Part shown: positions 9,276-18,297 of the stretch, piece after piece | Numbering within the stretch: position 1 is the first letter of the stretch | Layout: each line of letters begins with the position of its first letter | Origin: Kitasatospora atroaurantiaca | GTDB lineage: Bacteria > Actinomycetota > Actinomycetes > Streptomycetales > Streptomycetaceae | Assembly: GCF_007828955.1 (NCBI RefSeq) | Contig: NZ_VIVR01000001.1 | Coordinates: forward strand, 6,138,001 to 6,202,000 | DNA: 64,000 nt | Reading direction: 5' to 3' | Made by a program: the position numbers and the translations under genes | Notes under the pieces: generated by a model | What the model was told of the DNA's origin: nothing | The model's input: the letters and a program-made list of their open reading frames with translations, nothing else | The model's database searches: none

Positions 9276-9318
9276 TGGGGTGCCCAGTTCTGATCGGTGC
9301 ACCTGCTGGCGGAGCCGT

Positions 9319-10362
9319 TCAGTGGTCCCGGGCGGTCACCAGGCGGGCGATGGCGGTGAGGGCGCCGGCCGGGCCGGGCTGCGGGTGGGCGGCGGCGAGG
9401 TGCTCCAGAGCGTCCCGGCGGGCGCGTTCGGCCTCGTTCACCGCCCAGGCGCGGCCGCCGGCGTCCTCCACCAGGTCGGCCACGAGCTCCAACTCCTGTT
9501 CGGTCAGCGGGCCGTCGCTGCCGTACAGGCGGGCCAGCCGCCGTGACGCGGCTCCTCCGCCGGCCAGGGCGGCCACCACGGGCAGGGACTTCTTGCGGGA
9601 CCGAAGGTCCGACAGCCGGGGCTTCCCGGTCCGTTCCTCCGAGCCCCAGATGCCCAGGACGTCGTCGACGAGCTGCAGCGCCGTGCCCAGCTGCTCGCCG
9701 AACGCCCTGAGATGCTCCACCCGGCCGGCCTCCGCGCCCGCGGCGATCGCCCCGAGCGCGCAGGAGGCCGCCAGCAGCGAACCGGTCTTGGCGGTGGCCA
9801 TGGCCAGGCACTCGGCCGGCGAGACCTCCCGCTGCCGCTCGAACAGGATGTCGTCGAACTCGCCGCCCACCAACTGCTGGATGGCGGTGCTGAGGTGGGC
9901 CAGCCCGGCGTCGGCGAGCGGTGCGGACGCCTCGATGAGGACCTGGGTGGTGAGGAAGAACAGGGCGTCCCCGGCCAGGATCGCGGCCGGCATGCCGAAG
10001 ACCGACCAGACGGCGGGCCGGTGCCGGCGTAGGGCGTCCTGGTCGATGATGTCGTCGTGCAGCAGCGAGGCGTTGTGCACCAGGTCGACGGCGACCGCCG
10101 CCGGCAGCGCGCGGGTGCGGTCCCCGCCGACCGCCTCGCAAGCCGCCAGGGCCAGCGCCGAGCGGAAGCCCTTGCCGGCCTCGGCGGCGGGCAGCGGTGA
10201 ACCCTGCGCGTCCCACCACCCGAAGTGGTGGCCGACCACATGGCGTACGGACTCCGGCAGGCCGTCGACCGCCCGCCGCAGTGCGGGCGCGACCAGGGCG
10301 CGGGCATCGTCCAAGGTCTGCTGCGCGACCTCGAGGTCGGCACTTCGAAGCTCTGTCCGCAT
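9319..10362 (-). CDS. Polyprenyl (geranylgeranyl-type) diphosphate synthase
   Basis: 347-aa trans-isoprenyl diphosphate synthase that chain-elongates allylic diphosphates with IPP. The first Asp-rich motif is DDIID in HNASLLHDDIID (about residue 97). The second region is DDVLGIWG (about residue 228), the form common in actinomycete enzymes. The usual N-terminal G-K-R region reads GKGFRSAL, a variant. No terpene cyclase, squalene/phytoene synthase or other isoprenoid gene is adjacent, so the product and pathway are open; geosmin synthase 5 kb away uses C15 substrate. Chain length cannot be fixed reliably by eye. Confidence 0.88.
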   Translation of the reverse strand: MRTELRSADLEVAQQTLDDARALVAPALRRAVDGLPESVRHVVGHHFGWWDAQGSPLPAAEAGKGFRSALALAACEAVGGDRTRALPAAVAVDLVHNASLLHDDIIDQDALRRHRPAVWSVFGMPAAILAGDALFFLTTQVLIEASAPLADAGLAHLSTAIQQLVGGEFDDILFERQREVSPAECLAMATAKTGSLLAASCALGAIAAGAEAGRVEHLRAFGEQLGTALQLVDDVLGIWGSEERTGKPRLSDLRSRKKSLPVVAALAGGGAASRRLARLYGSDGPLTEQELELVADLVEDAGGRAWAVNEAERARRDALEHLAAAHPQPGPAGALTAIARLVTARDH

Positions 10363-10475
10363 GCGTACCCCCGGCTGAGTGACGGTCGGTCATGTGGAAC
10401 GTAACACCCGAGAGCCAACGGGGCCGGGACGGAAGGAAATTGGCAGGCGTGCCGCCACTTCCGAAACCATGTGAT

Positions 10476-10498
10476 GTGTGCAATGGTACATGTCACAC
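10476..10498. promoter_or_regulatory. Imperfect 23-bp palindrome in divergent spacer
   Basis: GTGTG and CACAC arms with partly symmetric inner bases, in the 253-bp spacer between the leftward polyprenyl synthase (10362) and the rightward collagenase (10616). The shape resembles sites of CRP/FNR- or GntR-type regulators. No cognate regulator is adjacent. The rest of this spacer shows nothing else clear. Confidence 0.3.
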
Positions 10499-10615
10499 TC
10501 CTCGCCGTGTGCACAACAGAACGGGACATGCCCCAACTCCCGTTGCTGCCACGGTCGGCACCCTCAGGCCGCGTACCCCTATGCGTGGCCGCAGACCGGC
10601 CCGGGAGGCCCCCAC

Positions 10616-13117
10616 ATGAGAACCGCCCCCGCACGGAAAGACCTTGTGCGACTGCTGATAGCAGCGCTGGTGTGCTGTCTGGGCATCACCCTGCTCGCAC
10701 CCGCCGGCCACGCCCGCGCGTCGGCCCCCGCCGCGGGCCGTACCACTCCGTCCGTGCCGCCACCCCAGCCGGCGTCCGCCGACTCCGCTTCCCAGAAGAT
10801 GGATTCGGAGGACAAGCCGGTGGACGCGGCCCACCGGCCGCCGCTGCGTCCGGTCGCCGAGGCGCGCGAGCACGGCGCCGCGTCGCCGCACCTGACCGCC
10901 GCCGCCTGCAACGTCGCCGACTTCACCGGCAGGACCGGCGACGCGCTCGTCCAGCAGATCAAGGCGTCGAGCACCGACTGCGTCAACACACTCTTCGGCC
11001 TCACCGGCAACGACGCCTACGCGGCCTTCCGCGAGGCGCAGATGACCAGCGTCGCGTACGGCCTGCGGGACGTCTCGGCCACCTACCCGGGTGACAACAG
11101 CACCTCCGCCGCGCAGCTGGTGCTCTTCCTGCGGGCGGGCTACTTCGTCCACTGGTACAACGCCTCGACGGTCGGCACCTACGGCCCCGCGCTGCAGACC
11201 GCCATCCGGGCCGGGCTCGACGCCTTCTTCGGGAACGCCCACTCGCGCGACGTCACCGACGCCAACGGCCAGAGCCTCGCCGAGGCCGTGACGCTGATCG
11301 ACAGCGCCGAGGAGAACGCCCGCTACCTGGACGTCGTCAAGCGGCTGCTGGCGGGCTACACCACCGCGTACAACAGCTCCTACTGGATGCTCGCCGCCGT
11401 CAACAACGTCTACACCGTGCTCTGGCGGGGCCACCAGTCGCCGGACTTCGTCGCGGCCGTGCAGGCCGACCCGAGCGTGACCGACGCGCTGTACGACTTC
11501 GCCACCGCGAACAACGCGCTGCTCGGCACCGGCCAGGCCTACCTGACCGCCAACGCCGGCCGCGAACTGGGCCGCTTCCTCCAGCACACCGCCCTTCAGG
11601 GCAAGGTCCGCCCGCTGGTCAAGGACCTGCTCGGCCAGAGCGCCATCACCGGCCGGACGGCCCCGCTCTGGGTCGGCCTCGCCGAGATGACCGACTCCTT
11701 CGACAAGGCCAACTGCGCCTACTACGACACCTGCGACCTCCCGGCCCGGCTGCGCAGCGCCGTGCTGACCACCACCTTCACCTGCAGCCCGAGCATCCGG
11801 ATCGTCGCCCAGCAGATGACCCCGGCCGAGCTGGACTCCACCTGCACCAGCCTGCGCAACCAGGACGCCTACGTCCACGGGATCGTGAAGGACAAGGGCC
11901 CGGTCGCGAACGACAACAACGCCACCATCGAGGTGGTCGTCTTCGACTCCAGCGCCGACTACCAGACCTACGCCGGGGAGATCTTCGGCATCAGCACGAA
12001 CAACGGCGGGATGTACCTGGAGGGCGACCCGGCGGCGGCCGGGAACCAGCCGCGCTTCGTCGCCTACGAGGCGGAGTGGCTGCGTCCCGCCTTCCAGATC
12101 TGGAACCTCAACCACGAGTACACCCACTACCTCGACGGCCGGTTCGACATGTACGGCGACTTCGACGCCGGTGTCTCCACGCCGACCATCTGGTGGATCG
12201 AGGGCTTCGCCGAGTACGTCTCGTACTCCTACCGCAACGTCAGCTACGACGCCGCGATCGCCCAGGCGGCCAAGGGCACGTACAAGCTGAGCACGCTGTT
12301 CGACACCACGTACGACAACGACACCACCCGGATCTACAACTGGGGCTACCTGGCGGTCCGTTACATGCTGCAGTCGCACCGGGCGGACGTCGACACGCTG
12401 CTCGGGTACTACCGGACCGGTGACTGGAGTGCCGCGCGGACGCTGCTGACCAGCACCATCGGCACCCGCTACGACGCCGACTGGTCCGCCTGGCTGGCAG
12501 CCTGCGCGGCCGGGAACTGCGGCTCCGTCACGCCGGTGAACCAGCCGCCCTCGGCCGGGTTCGCGGCGGTGGTGAGCGGTCTGAAGGTGTCCTTCACCGA
12601 CCGTTCGACGGACGCTGACGGCACGATCGTCTCGCGCAAGTGGTCCTTCGGCGACGGCACCGGCTCCACGGCCGCCAACCCGTCCAAGACCTATGCCAAG
12701 GCCGGCACTTACACCGTCAAGCTGACCGTGACGGACGACAAGGGCGCCACCGCGACGGCCGCCCAGGCCGTCACCGTGGCCGGCCTCCCCGAGTGCTCGG
12801 CGGCCGACAACCGCGAGCTGGGCAAGAAGTGCCGGCGCAGCAACCTCGCGGCGACCACCGGGAACTACAGCTACCTGTACCTGGTCGTCCCGGCCGGGAC
12901 CAGTCGGCTGAAGATCACCTCGGCGGGCGGGACGGGCAACGCCGACCTGTACTACAGCGCCAAGGGCTGGGCCACCACGACCAGTTACACCCAGCGCTCG
13001 GTGAAGGCCGGCAACGCCGAGACCCTCACCGTCACCAACCCGCCGGCGGGCACGGTCTTCATCAGCCTGTACGCCAAGCAGGGCTTCGCCTCGGTGGCGG
13101 TCACCACCGAGTTCTGA
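10616..13117 (+). CDS. Secreted M9 collagenase with PKD and C-terminal PPC-like domain
   Basis: 833-aa exported metalloprotease predicted to cleave collagen-like substrates. The ATG at 10616 has GGGAGG seven bases upstream and begins a Sec signal peptide ending near AGHARA; a longer frame to 10478 is rejected. The zinc site is HEYTH (residues 500-504) with a downstream Glu in WWIEGFAEY (Glu529), as in family M9. A PKD domain follows (about residues 642-725) with the WSFGDGT signature, then a bacterial pre-peptidase C-terminal-like domain of about 110 residues, both usually substrate-binding. The neighbouring secreted lipase and carboxypeptidase suggest a shared role in degrading animal or microbial debris. 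Confidence 0.92.
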   Translation: MRTAPARKDLVRLLIAALVCCLGITLLAPAGHARASAPAAGRTTPSVPPPQPASADSASQKMDSEDKPVDAAHRPPLRPVAEAREHGAASPHLTAAACNVADFTGRTGDALVQQIKASSTDCVNTLFGLTGNDAYAAFREAQMTSVAYGLRDVSATYPGDNSTSAAQLVLFLRAGYFVHWYNASTVGTYGPALQTAIRAGLDAFFGNAHSRDVTDANGQSLAEAVTLIDSAEENARYLDVVKRLLAGYTTAYNSSYWMLAAVNNVYTVLWRGHQSPDFVAAVQADPSVTDALYDFATANNALLGTGQAYLTANAGRELGRFLQHTALQGKVRPLVKDLLGQSAITGRTAPLWVGLAEMTDSFDKANCAYYDTCDLPARLRSAVLTTTFTCSPSIRIVAQQMTPAELDSTCTSLRNQDAYVHGIVKDKGPVANDNNATIEVVVFDSSADYQTYAGEIFGISTNNGGMYLEGDPAAAGNQPRFVAYEAEWLRPAFQIWNLNHEYTHYLDGRFDMYGDFDAGVSTPTIWWIEGFAEYVSYSYRNVSYDAAIAQAAKGTYKLSTLFDTTYDNDTTRIYNWGYLAVRYMLQSHRADVDTLLGYYRTGDWSAARTLLTSTIGTRYDADWSAWLAACAAGNCGSVTPVNQPPSAGFAAVVSGLKVSFTDRSTDADGTIVSRKWSFGDGTGSTAANPSKTYAKAGTYTVKLTVTDDKGATATAAQAVTVAGLPECSAADNRELGKKCRRSNLAATTGNYSYLYLVVPAGTSRLKITSAGGTGNADLYYSAKGWATTTSYTQRSVKAGNAETLTVTNPPAGTVFISLYAKQGFASVAVTTEF

Positions 13118-13133
13118 TCCCCCGATCGCGGAC

Positions 13134-13166
13134 GGCGCTCCCTCCGGTACCACCGGAGGGAGCGCC
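13134..13166. terminator. Terminator hairpin after collagenase gene
   Basis: Perfect 15-bp stem (13134-13148 with 13152-13166) with a 3-nt loop, 16 bases after the collagenase stop. It also faces the end of the convergent small gene at 13199, so it may serve both directions. Confidence 0.75.
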
Positions 13167-13208
13167 GGCTCTACGCGTCCGGCTCTACGCGTCCGGCTCT
13201 ACGCGTCC
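13167..13208. repeat. 14-bp tandem repeat, three copies
   Basis: GGCTCTACGCGTCC is repeated three times without interruption, immediately after the terminator hairpin. The third copy contains the stop and last codons of the leftward gene at 13199-13504, so two copies lie downstream of that stop. Looks like slippage or local duplication; no function is evident. Confidence 0.8.
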
Positions 13209-13504
13209 TCGCCGAGCCGGCCCGCCTGGACCTCGGGCCGCTTGCTGTCCCACAGCATCTCCCAGACCCGGAAGACGCAGTGGTACGTGTGCATCGCGCC
13301 CCGGGAGACGAGAAGGTAGCGGTCGCCGTCCCGGTACAGCGTGCGCTGCTTGGCCGTCATCGGGTGCGTCGGCGTGAAGTCGGGCACGATGCGCTTCAGC
13401 TCGGCGACCGCGTCCTCACGGGTGCCCTCGATCTCGGCGAGCACCCTCGGGGACCAGATCCCGTTGGCCATGTTCTCCTCGACGACCACGGCCCAGCGTG
13501 CCAT
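13199..13504 (-). CDS. Small protein of unknown function
   Basis: 101-aa cytosolic protein, not recognised beyond a general streptomycete look. It is mixed alpha/beta, Trp- and Met-rich (motif VFRVWEMLWD near residue 80), with a basic middle and no Cys, signal peptide or membrane helix. The start MARWAVVVEE fits a compact domain beginning with a beta strand. It stands alone between the convergent collagenase gene and the PI-PLC-like gene (47-bp gap, same strand), so co-transcription with the latter is possible. Confidence 0.65.
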   Translation of the reverse strand: MARWAVVVEENMANGIWSPRVLAEIEGTREDAVAELKRIVPDFTPTHPMTAKQRTLYRDGDRYLLVSRGAMHTYHCVFRVWEMLWDSKRPEVQAGRLGEDA

Positions 13505-13551
13505 CGTCCCCCCGGTTCCTTCGATCCTGTGCGACGGCGGTCAGCCTAGGC

Positions 13552-14601
13552 TCAGCCGCGGGGGAGCACCAGCGACTGCACCTCGGGCAGGTGGCGCCAG
13601 TCGCTGGAGACGATGCTCGCGTGGGCGGCGGCGAGCTGGACGGTCCGCGAGCGGGCCTGCTCGGCGGTCGGGTCGGTGGCGCTGATCGCGGGCGCCACGT
13701 TCTGAGCGTCCGTCATCACCAGGAGGTAGTGGCGGCTGTCGTACCAGGCGGTGTCGATGCGGCCCACGTACGCGGACGCGTCGCCGTCGAAGACCACGAA
13801 CCAGGGCCTGATGGTGCTGTCGCCGTACGCGGACCGCGGGTCGCCGGAGGTGGCGCCGTGCACCACGGGGAAGACCTGGGCCTGGCCGGCCCGGCCGGCG
13901 GCGGCGAGGTCACGCAGGTAGCGGGAGTACTCGACGTCGGTGTGCAGGGTGTCGAACGGGTTCTGCTCCTCCACGGTGCCCGGTATGACGTCCACCAGAA
14001 CGCGCCCGGCGAGCGCGGCGCGGGAGGGCCAGTTGCCGGCCCTGGCGGCCTCGTCCAGGGTGGCGTACGAGCCGCCGCCGGCCTTGCCGAGCAGATCGGC
14101 GGGCCGGAACACGGCGCTGCCGAGGTGGGCGCCGATCAGCGCGTCCAGCTGGGCCGGGCCCATGCCGCGGTTGGCCGCGAACCCGCCCTTGAGCTCCAGC
14201 TTCACCACCAGCGGGCCGGCCTGCGGGTGGGCGCCGAGCCAGACCCGGATGTCGTCGAAGCAGCTCTCCAGGTTCTTGTTGGCGCCGCCGCTGTAGAGCT
14301 GGGCGGCGGTGCTCGCGTTGACGCAGTTGTTGCTGTTGCCAAGGGGGTTGGAGTGGCTGACCTTCCACTCCTTGGTGATGGTGTCCGTCCAGGCGTCGAG
14401 CTCGATCATGCCGGTGCCGGTGTCCAGCGCCTGCGCGAGGTAGGAGAAGGCCGCCGGATCGTAGGTGTTGTGGATTCCCACGGCGGTGGTGGAGCCGAAG
14501 GGGAGGTCGGCGGTACCGGTGGCGGTGGCCTGCTGGGCGGGGACGGTGACGGCTGCTGCGGCGAGCAGTGCGGCGGCGGCGATGGTGCGGCGTACGGACA
14601 A
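13552..14601 (-). CDS. Secreted PI-PLC-like phosphodiesterase (Ca2+-dependent type)
   Basis: 349-aa exported protein with an N-terminal Sec signal (hydrophobic run then Ala-rich cleavage region near residue 28). The mature part resembles the Ca2+-dependent PI-PLC/GDPD TIM-barrel group: GIHNTYD (about residue 42) supplies the first catalytic His, IELDAWTD a metal-binding acidic strand, VSHSNPLG the second His, and VKLELKGG a further acidic strand. Substrate is not determined; phosphoinositide or another phosphodiester is likely. It is divergent from the carboxypeptidase gene across a 210-bp spacer in which I see no convincing operator. Confidence 0.82.
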   Translation of the reverse strand: MSVRRTIAAAALLAAAAVTVPAQQATATGTADLPFGSTTAVGIHNTYDPAAFSYLAQALDTGTGMIELDAWTDTITKEWKVSHSNPLGNSNNCVNASTAAQLYSGGANKNLESCFDDIRVWLGAHPQAGPLVVKLELKGGFAANRGMGPAQLDALIGAHLGSAVFRPADLLGKAGGGSYATLDEAARAGNWPSRAALAGRVLVDVIPGTVEEQNPFDTLHTDVEYSRYLRDLAAAGRAGQAQVFPVVHGATSGDPRSAYGDSTIRPWFVVFDGDASAYVGRIDTAWYDSRHYLLVMTDAQNVAPAISATDPTAEQARSRTVQLAAAHASIVSSDWRHLPEVQSLVLPRG

Positions 14602-14811
14602 CGGAGTCTCCTCGTGGGGTGCCGGGGGCTGCCTGAGTCAGCATCGGCCATCCGAGCGGATTCGAGGTGACATGACAAGAAACTCTGTTGAGCACTCGTC
14701 AGAAGTCGGCGCTCTCTTGACGATTCCATGACAGTGCCGTCACCATCGTCGTGGCGCGCGCCGTACTTCGTTCCTCCCTCCGTCCCAACGGACCCCCACA
14801 GGAGGACAGTC

Positions 14812-16158
14812 ATGCGACTGCCCCGTCGCGTCAAACCCGCTGCGGCTCTTGCCGCTCTGCTCGCCCTCGCCCTCACCTCCCCGCTGGCCACCCAGGCCTC
14901 CGCGCAGCCCGTCCCGCCCCTCGCGCCGGAGACGTCGGCGGCGGCCGAGGAGGCGGTCCAGCAGTACACGGTCGACGGCCCGCGCACCGTCTCCGAGCGC
15001 ACCGCGATCGCCGCCACCGGAGTCTCGATCGACGCCGTCCGCACCGACTCGGTCGTGGTCACCGCGAGCGCCGCCGAAGCCGGCCGGCTGCGCGCGCTGG
15101 GCTGGCGGCTCACCGCCCTGCCCGGCCCGCAGGCCCTCGCCCAATCACCGGGCGCCGTGGGCGACTTCCCCTCGGGCGACTCCGGGTACCACAACTACGC
15201 CGAGGCCACCGCCGACATCAACGCGGTGGTCGCGGCCCACCCGTCGATCATGAGCAAGCAGGTGATCGGCAAGTCGTACGAGGGCCGGGACATCGTCGCG
15301 GTCAAGATCAGCGACAACGTCGGCACCGACGAGGCCGAACCCGAGGTGCTGTTCACCTTCCACCAGCACGCCCGGGAGCACCTCACCGTCGAGATGGCCC
15401 TCTACCTGCTGCACGAGTTCGGCGACAAGTACGCCACCGACTCCCGGGTCGCGGGCGCGGTGAACAGCCGGGAGATCTGGATCATCCCGGACCTCAACCC
15501 GGACGGCGGCGAGTACGACATCGCCACCGGCAGCTACCGCAGTTGGCGCAAGGACCGGCAGCCCAACTCGGGCAGTAAGTACGTCGGCACCGACCTCAAC
15601 CGCAACTGGGACTACAAGTGGGGCTGCTGCGGCGGCTCCTCCGGCTCCAGGTCCAGCGAGACCTACCGGGGGAGCGCCCCCGAGTCCGCCAAGGAGACCA
15701 AGGTGGTCTCGGACTTCGTCCGCGGCCGGGTGGTGGGCGGCAAGCAGCAGATCACCGCGGCCATCGACTTCCACACCTACAGCGAGCTGGTGCTCTGGCC
15801 GTTCGGCTGGACCACCTCGGACACCGCCACCGGCATGACGGCCGACGAGGCGAACACCTTCGCCACCTTCGGCCGGACCATGGCGGGCACCAACGGCTAC
15901 ACCCCCGAGCAGTCGAGCGACCTGTACATCACCGACGGGACCATCGACGACTGGCTGTGGGGCGCGCACAGGATCTTCGCGTACACCTTCGAGATGTACC
16001 CGGGGGAGAGCGGCAGCGGCGGCGGCTTCTACCCGCCCGACGAGGTGATCGGGCGCGAGACCAGCCGCAACCGCGAGGCGGTGCTGCGGCTGGTGGAGAA
16101 CGCCGACTGCATGTACCGGGCGATCGGCAAGCAGCAGCAGTACTGCGGCATCGCCTGA
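14812..16158 (+). CDS. Secreted M14 zinc carboxypeptidase
   Basis: 448-aa exported metallocarboxypeptidase like the T/B-specificity enzymes of Streptomyces. The ATG at 14812 has AGGAGGA seven bases upstream; the longer frame to 14728 is rejected. Signal peptide of about 32 residues, then an activation-peptide region to about residue 120. Zinc ligands are His186 and Glu189 (HAREH) and His321 (IDFHTYSE), with LNRNWDYKWG in the substrate-binding stretch and catalytic Glu in FEMYPG near the C-terminus. It ends at a terminator shared with the convergent regulator gene. Monocistronic. Confidence 0.94.
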   Translation: MRLPRRVKPAAALAALLALALTSPLATQASAQPVPPLAPETSAAAEEAVQQYTVDGPRTVSERTAIAATGVSIDAVRTDSVVVTASAAEAGRLRALGWRLTALPGPQALAQSPGAVGDFPSGDSGYHNYAEATADINAVVAAHPSIMSKQVIGKSYEGRDIVAVKISDNVGTDEAEPEVLFTFHQHAREHLTVEMALYLLHEFGDKYATDSRVAGAVNSREIWIIPDLNPDGGEYDIATGSYRSWRKDRQPNSGSKYVGTDLNRNWDYKWGCCGGSSGSRSSETYRGSAPESAKETKVVSDFVRGRVVGGKQQITAAIDFHTYSELVLWPFGWTTSDTATGMTADEANTFATFGRTMAGTNGYTPEQSSDLYITDGTIDDWLWGAHRIFAYTFEMYPGESGSGGGFYPPDEVIGRETSRNREAVLRLVENADCMYRAIGKQQQYCGIA

Positions 16159-16168
16159 CGGTGTCCGG

Positions 16169-16199
16169 CCGGGGCGGGCGCCCTCCGCGCCCGCCCCGG
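16169..16199. terminator. Bidirectional terminator hairpin
   Basis: Perfect 12-bp GC stem (16169-16180 with 16188-16199), 7-nt loop, filling the 46-bp gap between the convergent carboxypeptidase and MmyB-type regulator genes. Confidence 0.7.
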
Positions 16200-16204
16200 T
16201 GCCG

Positions 16205-17065
16205 TCACTCCGTCGACGCCCGCGCGTAGTGGTGCATCCGGCGCCCGATGATGCGCAGGGCGGCCTCCGACGGTGAGCCGGCCTCCGCGGTGTGGACGAT
16301 CAGGGCCTGGTCCGGGTCGTCGGCCAGGCGCAGGGTCTCGTACGCGAGGGTGAGCTCGCCGACCGCCGGGTGGCGCAGGTGGAAGGTGCCGTGGGTCTTC
16401 TCGCGGACCTCCTGATCGGCCCAGAGACGGCGGAAGTCCGCGCTCTCCTCCGAGAGCCGGGCCACCCGCTCGGCGAAGTCGGCGTCGCACAGGTGCCGCC
16501 CGTGGTCCACCCGCAGGTGGGCGACGAGCTCGCGGGCCTTGGTCTCCCAGTCCACGTACCGGCTGCGGGCCTCCTCGTGGCAGAAGATCAGCCAGGTCAG
16601 GTTGCGCTGCCCCGGCGGCAGGGCGGAGAGGTCGACGGTCAGGGCCGCGAACAGGTCGTTCCAGGCGAGGATGTCGGTGTGCCGGCCCACGATGACGGCG
16701 GGTGTGTCCGGCATCGAGTCCAGCAGCCGGCGCAGGCCCGGCCGCACCTCCTGCGGCGGCAGCGGGCTCGCGCAGCTCCCCATGTTCGGCCGGACCAGGC
16801 GGTACAGGTGCGCCCGCTCGTCCGGCCCCAGCCGCAGCGCGGTGGCGACGGCGTCGACCACCGAGTCGGAGACGTTCTCGGCGCGGCCCTGCTCGAAGCG
16901 CACGTAGTAGTCCACACTGACACCGGCCAGCTGCGCCAGCTCCTCCCGGCGCAGGCCGGGGACGCGGCGGCGCTCGCCGTAGTGCTGCAGGCCCGCCTCC
17001 TCGGGCTTCAGCCGCGCTCGGCGAGACCTCAGGAAGGTGCCCAGTTCCCCTTTGTTGCTACCCAT
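16205..17065 (-). CDS. XRE-family regulator with MmyB-like ligand-binding domain
   Basis: 286-aa transcription factor: N-terminal helix-turn-helix (RRVPGLRREELAQLAGVS, about residues 33-50, then YYVRFEQGR) and a C-terminal MmyB-type PAS-like domain from about residue 105, with NLTWLIFCHEEAR typical of the family. It is divergent from an alcohol dehydrogenase, an arrangement very common for this family in actinomycetes, where it usually represses the adjacent oxidoreductase. Homologues have been linked to fatty-acid ligands. A candidate operator lies at 17107-17122. Confidence 0.9.
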   Translation of the reverse strand: MGSNKGELGTFLRSRRARLKPEEAGLQHYGERRRVPGLRREELAQLAGVSVDYYVRFEQGRAENVSDSVVDAVATALRLGPDERAHLYRLVRPNMGSCASPLPPQEVRPGLRRLLDSMPDTPAVIVGRHTDILAWNDLFAALTVDLSALPPGQRNLTWLIFCHEEARSRYVDWETKARELVAHLRVDHGRHLCDADFAERVARLSEESADFRRLWADQEVREKTHGTFHLRHPAVGELTLAYETLRLADDPDQALIVHTAEAGSPSEAALRIIGRRMHHYARASTE

Positions 17066-17106
17066 GCATCGATCCTAAGGGTGGTTCTGGCAGGCCCAGG
17101 TTGGGC

Positions 17107-17122
17107 GGTTCCCAGGAGAACC
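17107..17122. promoter_or_regulatory. Candidate MmyB-type regulator operator
   Basis: Inverted repeat GGTTC-N6-GAACC centred in the 134-bp spacer between the divergent regulator and dehydrogenase genes. A related half-site GGTTCTGG lies just upstream (17083-17090). Placement would allow control of both promoters. Assignment is by position only. Confidence 0.4.
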
Positions 17123-17199
17123 ATGGCCCTGGGTGAAGGATTCCGCAGGCGGCAGGATCTTTGGTGACACCGCATCGCAACGCTTCCGGAGGCTCTCGC

Positions 17200-18249
17200 A
17201 TGACCGTCACCACCGTCCCCGCCTACGCCGCCCCCGCGCCCAAGGCCCCACTGGAGCGCATCACCATCCCGCGCCGCCCGGTCGGGGAGCACGACATCCT
17301 GATCGAGATCAAGTACGCCGGCATCTGCCACTCCGACATCCACCAGGTCAACGAGGACTGGGGCCAGGCGCTCTTCCCGATGGTGCCCGGCCACGAGATC
17401 GCCGGCATCGTCGCCGAGGTCGGTCCGGGCGTGACCCGGTACGCGGTGGGCGACCGGGTCGGCGTCGGCTGCTTCGTGGACTCCTGCCGCACCTGCGCCA
17501 ACTGCCTCGCCGGCAACGAGCAGTTCTGCGAGAAGGGCATGACCGCCACCTACCCGGCCGGCCCCGACGGGCAGCCGACCTACGGCGGCTACAGCACCCA
17601 CATCGTCGTCGACGAGAACTACGCGCTGCGCATCCCCGAGGGCATCGGCCTCGCCGAGGCCGCCCCGCTGCTCTGCGCCGGGATCACCCTCTACTCGCCG
17701 CTCAGCCGCTGGCAGGCGGGCCCGGGCAAGAAGGTGGCCATCGTCGGCCTGGGCGGCCTCGGCCACATGGGCGTCAAGATCGCCCACGCCCTGGGCGCCG
17801 AGGTCACCGTGCTGAGCCAGACCCTGCGCAAGCAGGAGGACGCCCTCCGGCTCGGCGCGGACCACTTCCACGTGACCGCCGACCCGGCGACCTTCACCGA
17901 GCTGGCCGGCTCCTTCGACCTGATCATCAGCACGGTCTCCGCCAACCTGGACTTCAACGCCTACCTCGGCCTGCTCAGGGTGGACGGCACCCTGGTCAAC
18001 GTCGGCGCACCGGCCGAGCCCAGCGCCGTCCACATGTTCTCGCTGATCATCGGCCGCAAGAGCCTGGCCGGCTCGATGATCGGCGGCATCCGGGAGACCC
18101 AGGAGATGCTCGACTTCTGCGCCTCGCACGGCATCGGCTCCGACATCGAGACGATCGGGGTGGAGCAGATCAACGAGGCGTACGCGCGGGTGCTCGCCAG
18201 CGACGTCCGGTACCGCTTCGTCATCGACACCGCCACCTTCGCCAACTGA
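17200..18249 (+). CDS. Zinc-dependent NAD(P) alcohol dehydrogenase (YahK/CAD group)
   Basis: 349-aa medium-chain dehydrogenase that interconverts alcohols and aldehydes. Start ATG 17200 has GGAGG seven bases upstream (a TTG at 17161 is rejected). Catalytic zinc ligands: Cys in GICHSDIH (about residue 45), GHEIAG (about 67) and Cys near 160 (LLCAGIT). The structural-zinc Cys cluster is CRTCANC plus a later Cys, and the cofactor motif is GLGGLGHMG (about 182). Among MDR enzymes it looks most like the broad-range aldehyde reductases. A hairpin and a strong ribosome site follow before the ABM gene, so co-transcription is likely. Confidence 0.93.
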   Translation: MTVTTVPAYAAPAPKAPLERITIPRRPVGEHDILIEIKYAGICHSDIHQVNEDWGQALFPMVPGHEIAGIVAEVGPGVTRYAVGDRVGVGCFVDSCRTCANCLAGNEQFCEKGMTATYPAGPDGQPTYGGYSTHIVVDENYALRIPEGIGLAEAAPLLCAGITLYSPLSRWQAGPGKKVAIVGLGGLGHMGVKIAHALGAEVTVLSQTLRKQEDALRLGADHFHVTADPATFTELAGSFDLIISTVSANLDFNAYLGLLRVDGTLVNVGAPAEPSAVHMFSLIIGRKSLAGSMIGGIRETQEMLDFCASHGIGSDIETIGVEQINEAYARVLASDVRYRFVIDTATFAN

Positions 18250-18256
18250 CCCGCGT

Positions 18257-18284
18257 GCGGGGGCTGCTGGACGGCAGCCCCCGC
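18257..18284 (+). terminator. Intercistronic hairpin abutting the next ribosome binding site
   Basis: Perfect 11-bp stem (18257-18267 with 18274-18284), 6-nt loop. Its last base directly precedes the AAGGAGG Shine-Dalgarno (18285-18291) of the small ABM gene. It could be a partial terminator after the dehydrogenase or a processing or stability element. Confidence 0.55.
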
Positions 18285-18297
18285 AAGGAGGTGCGGC

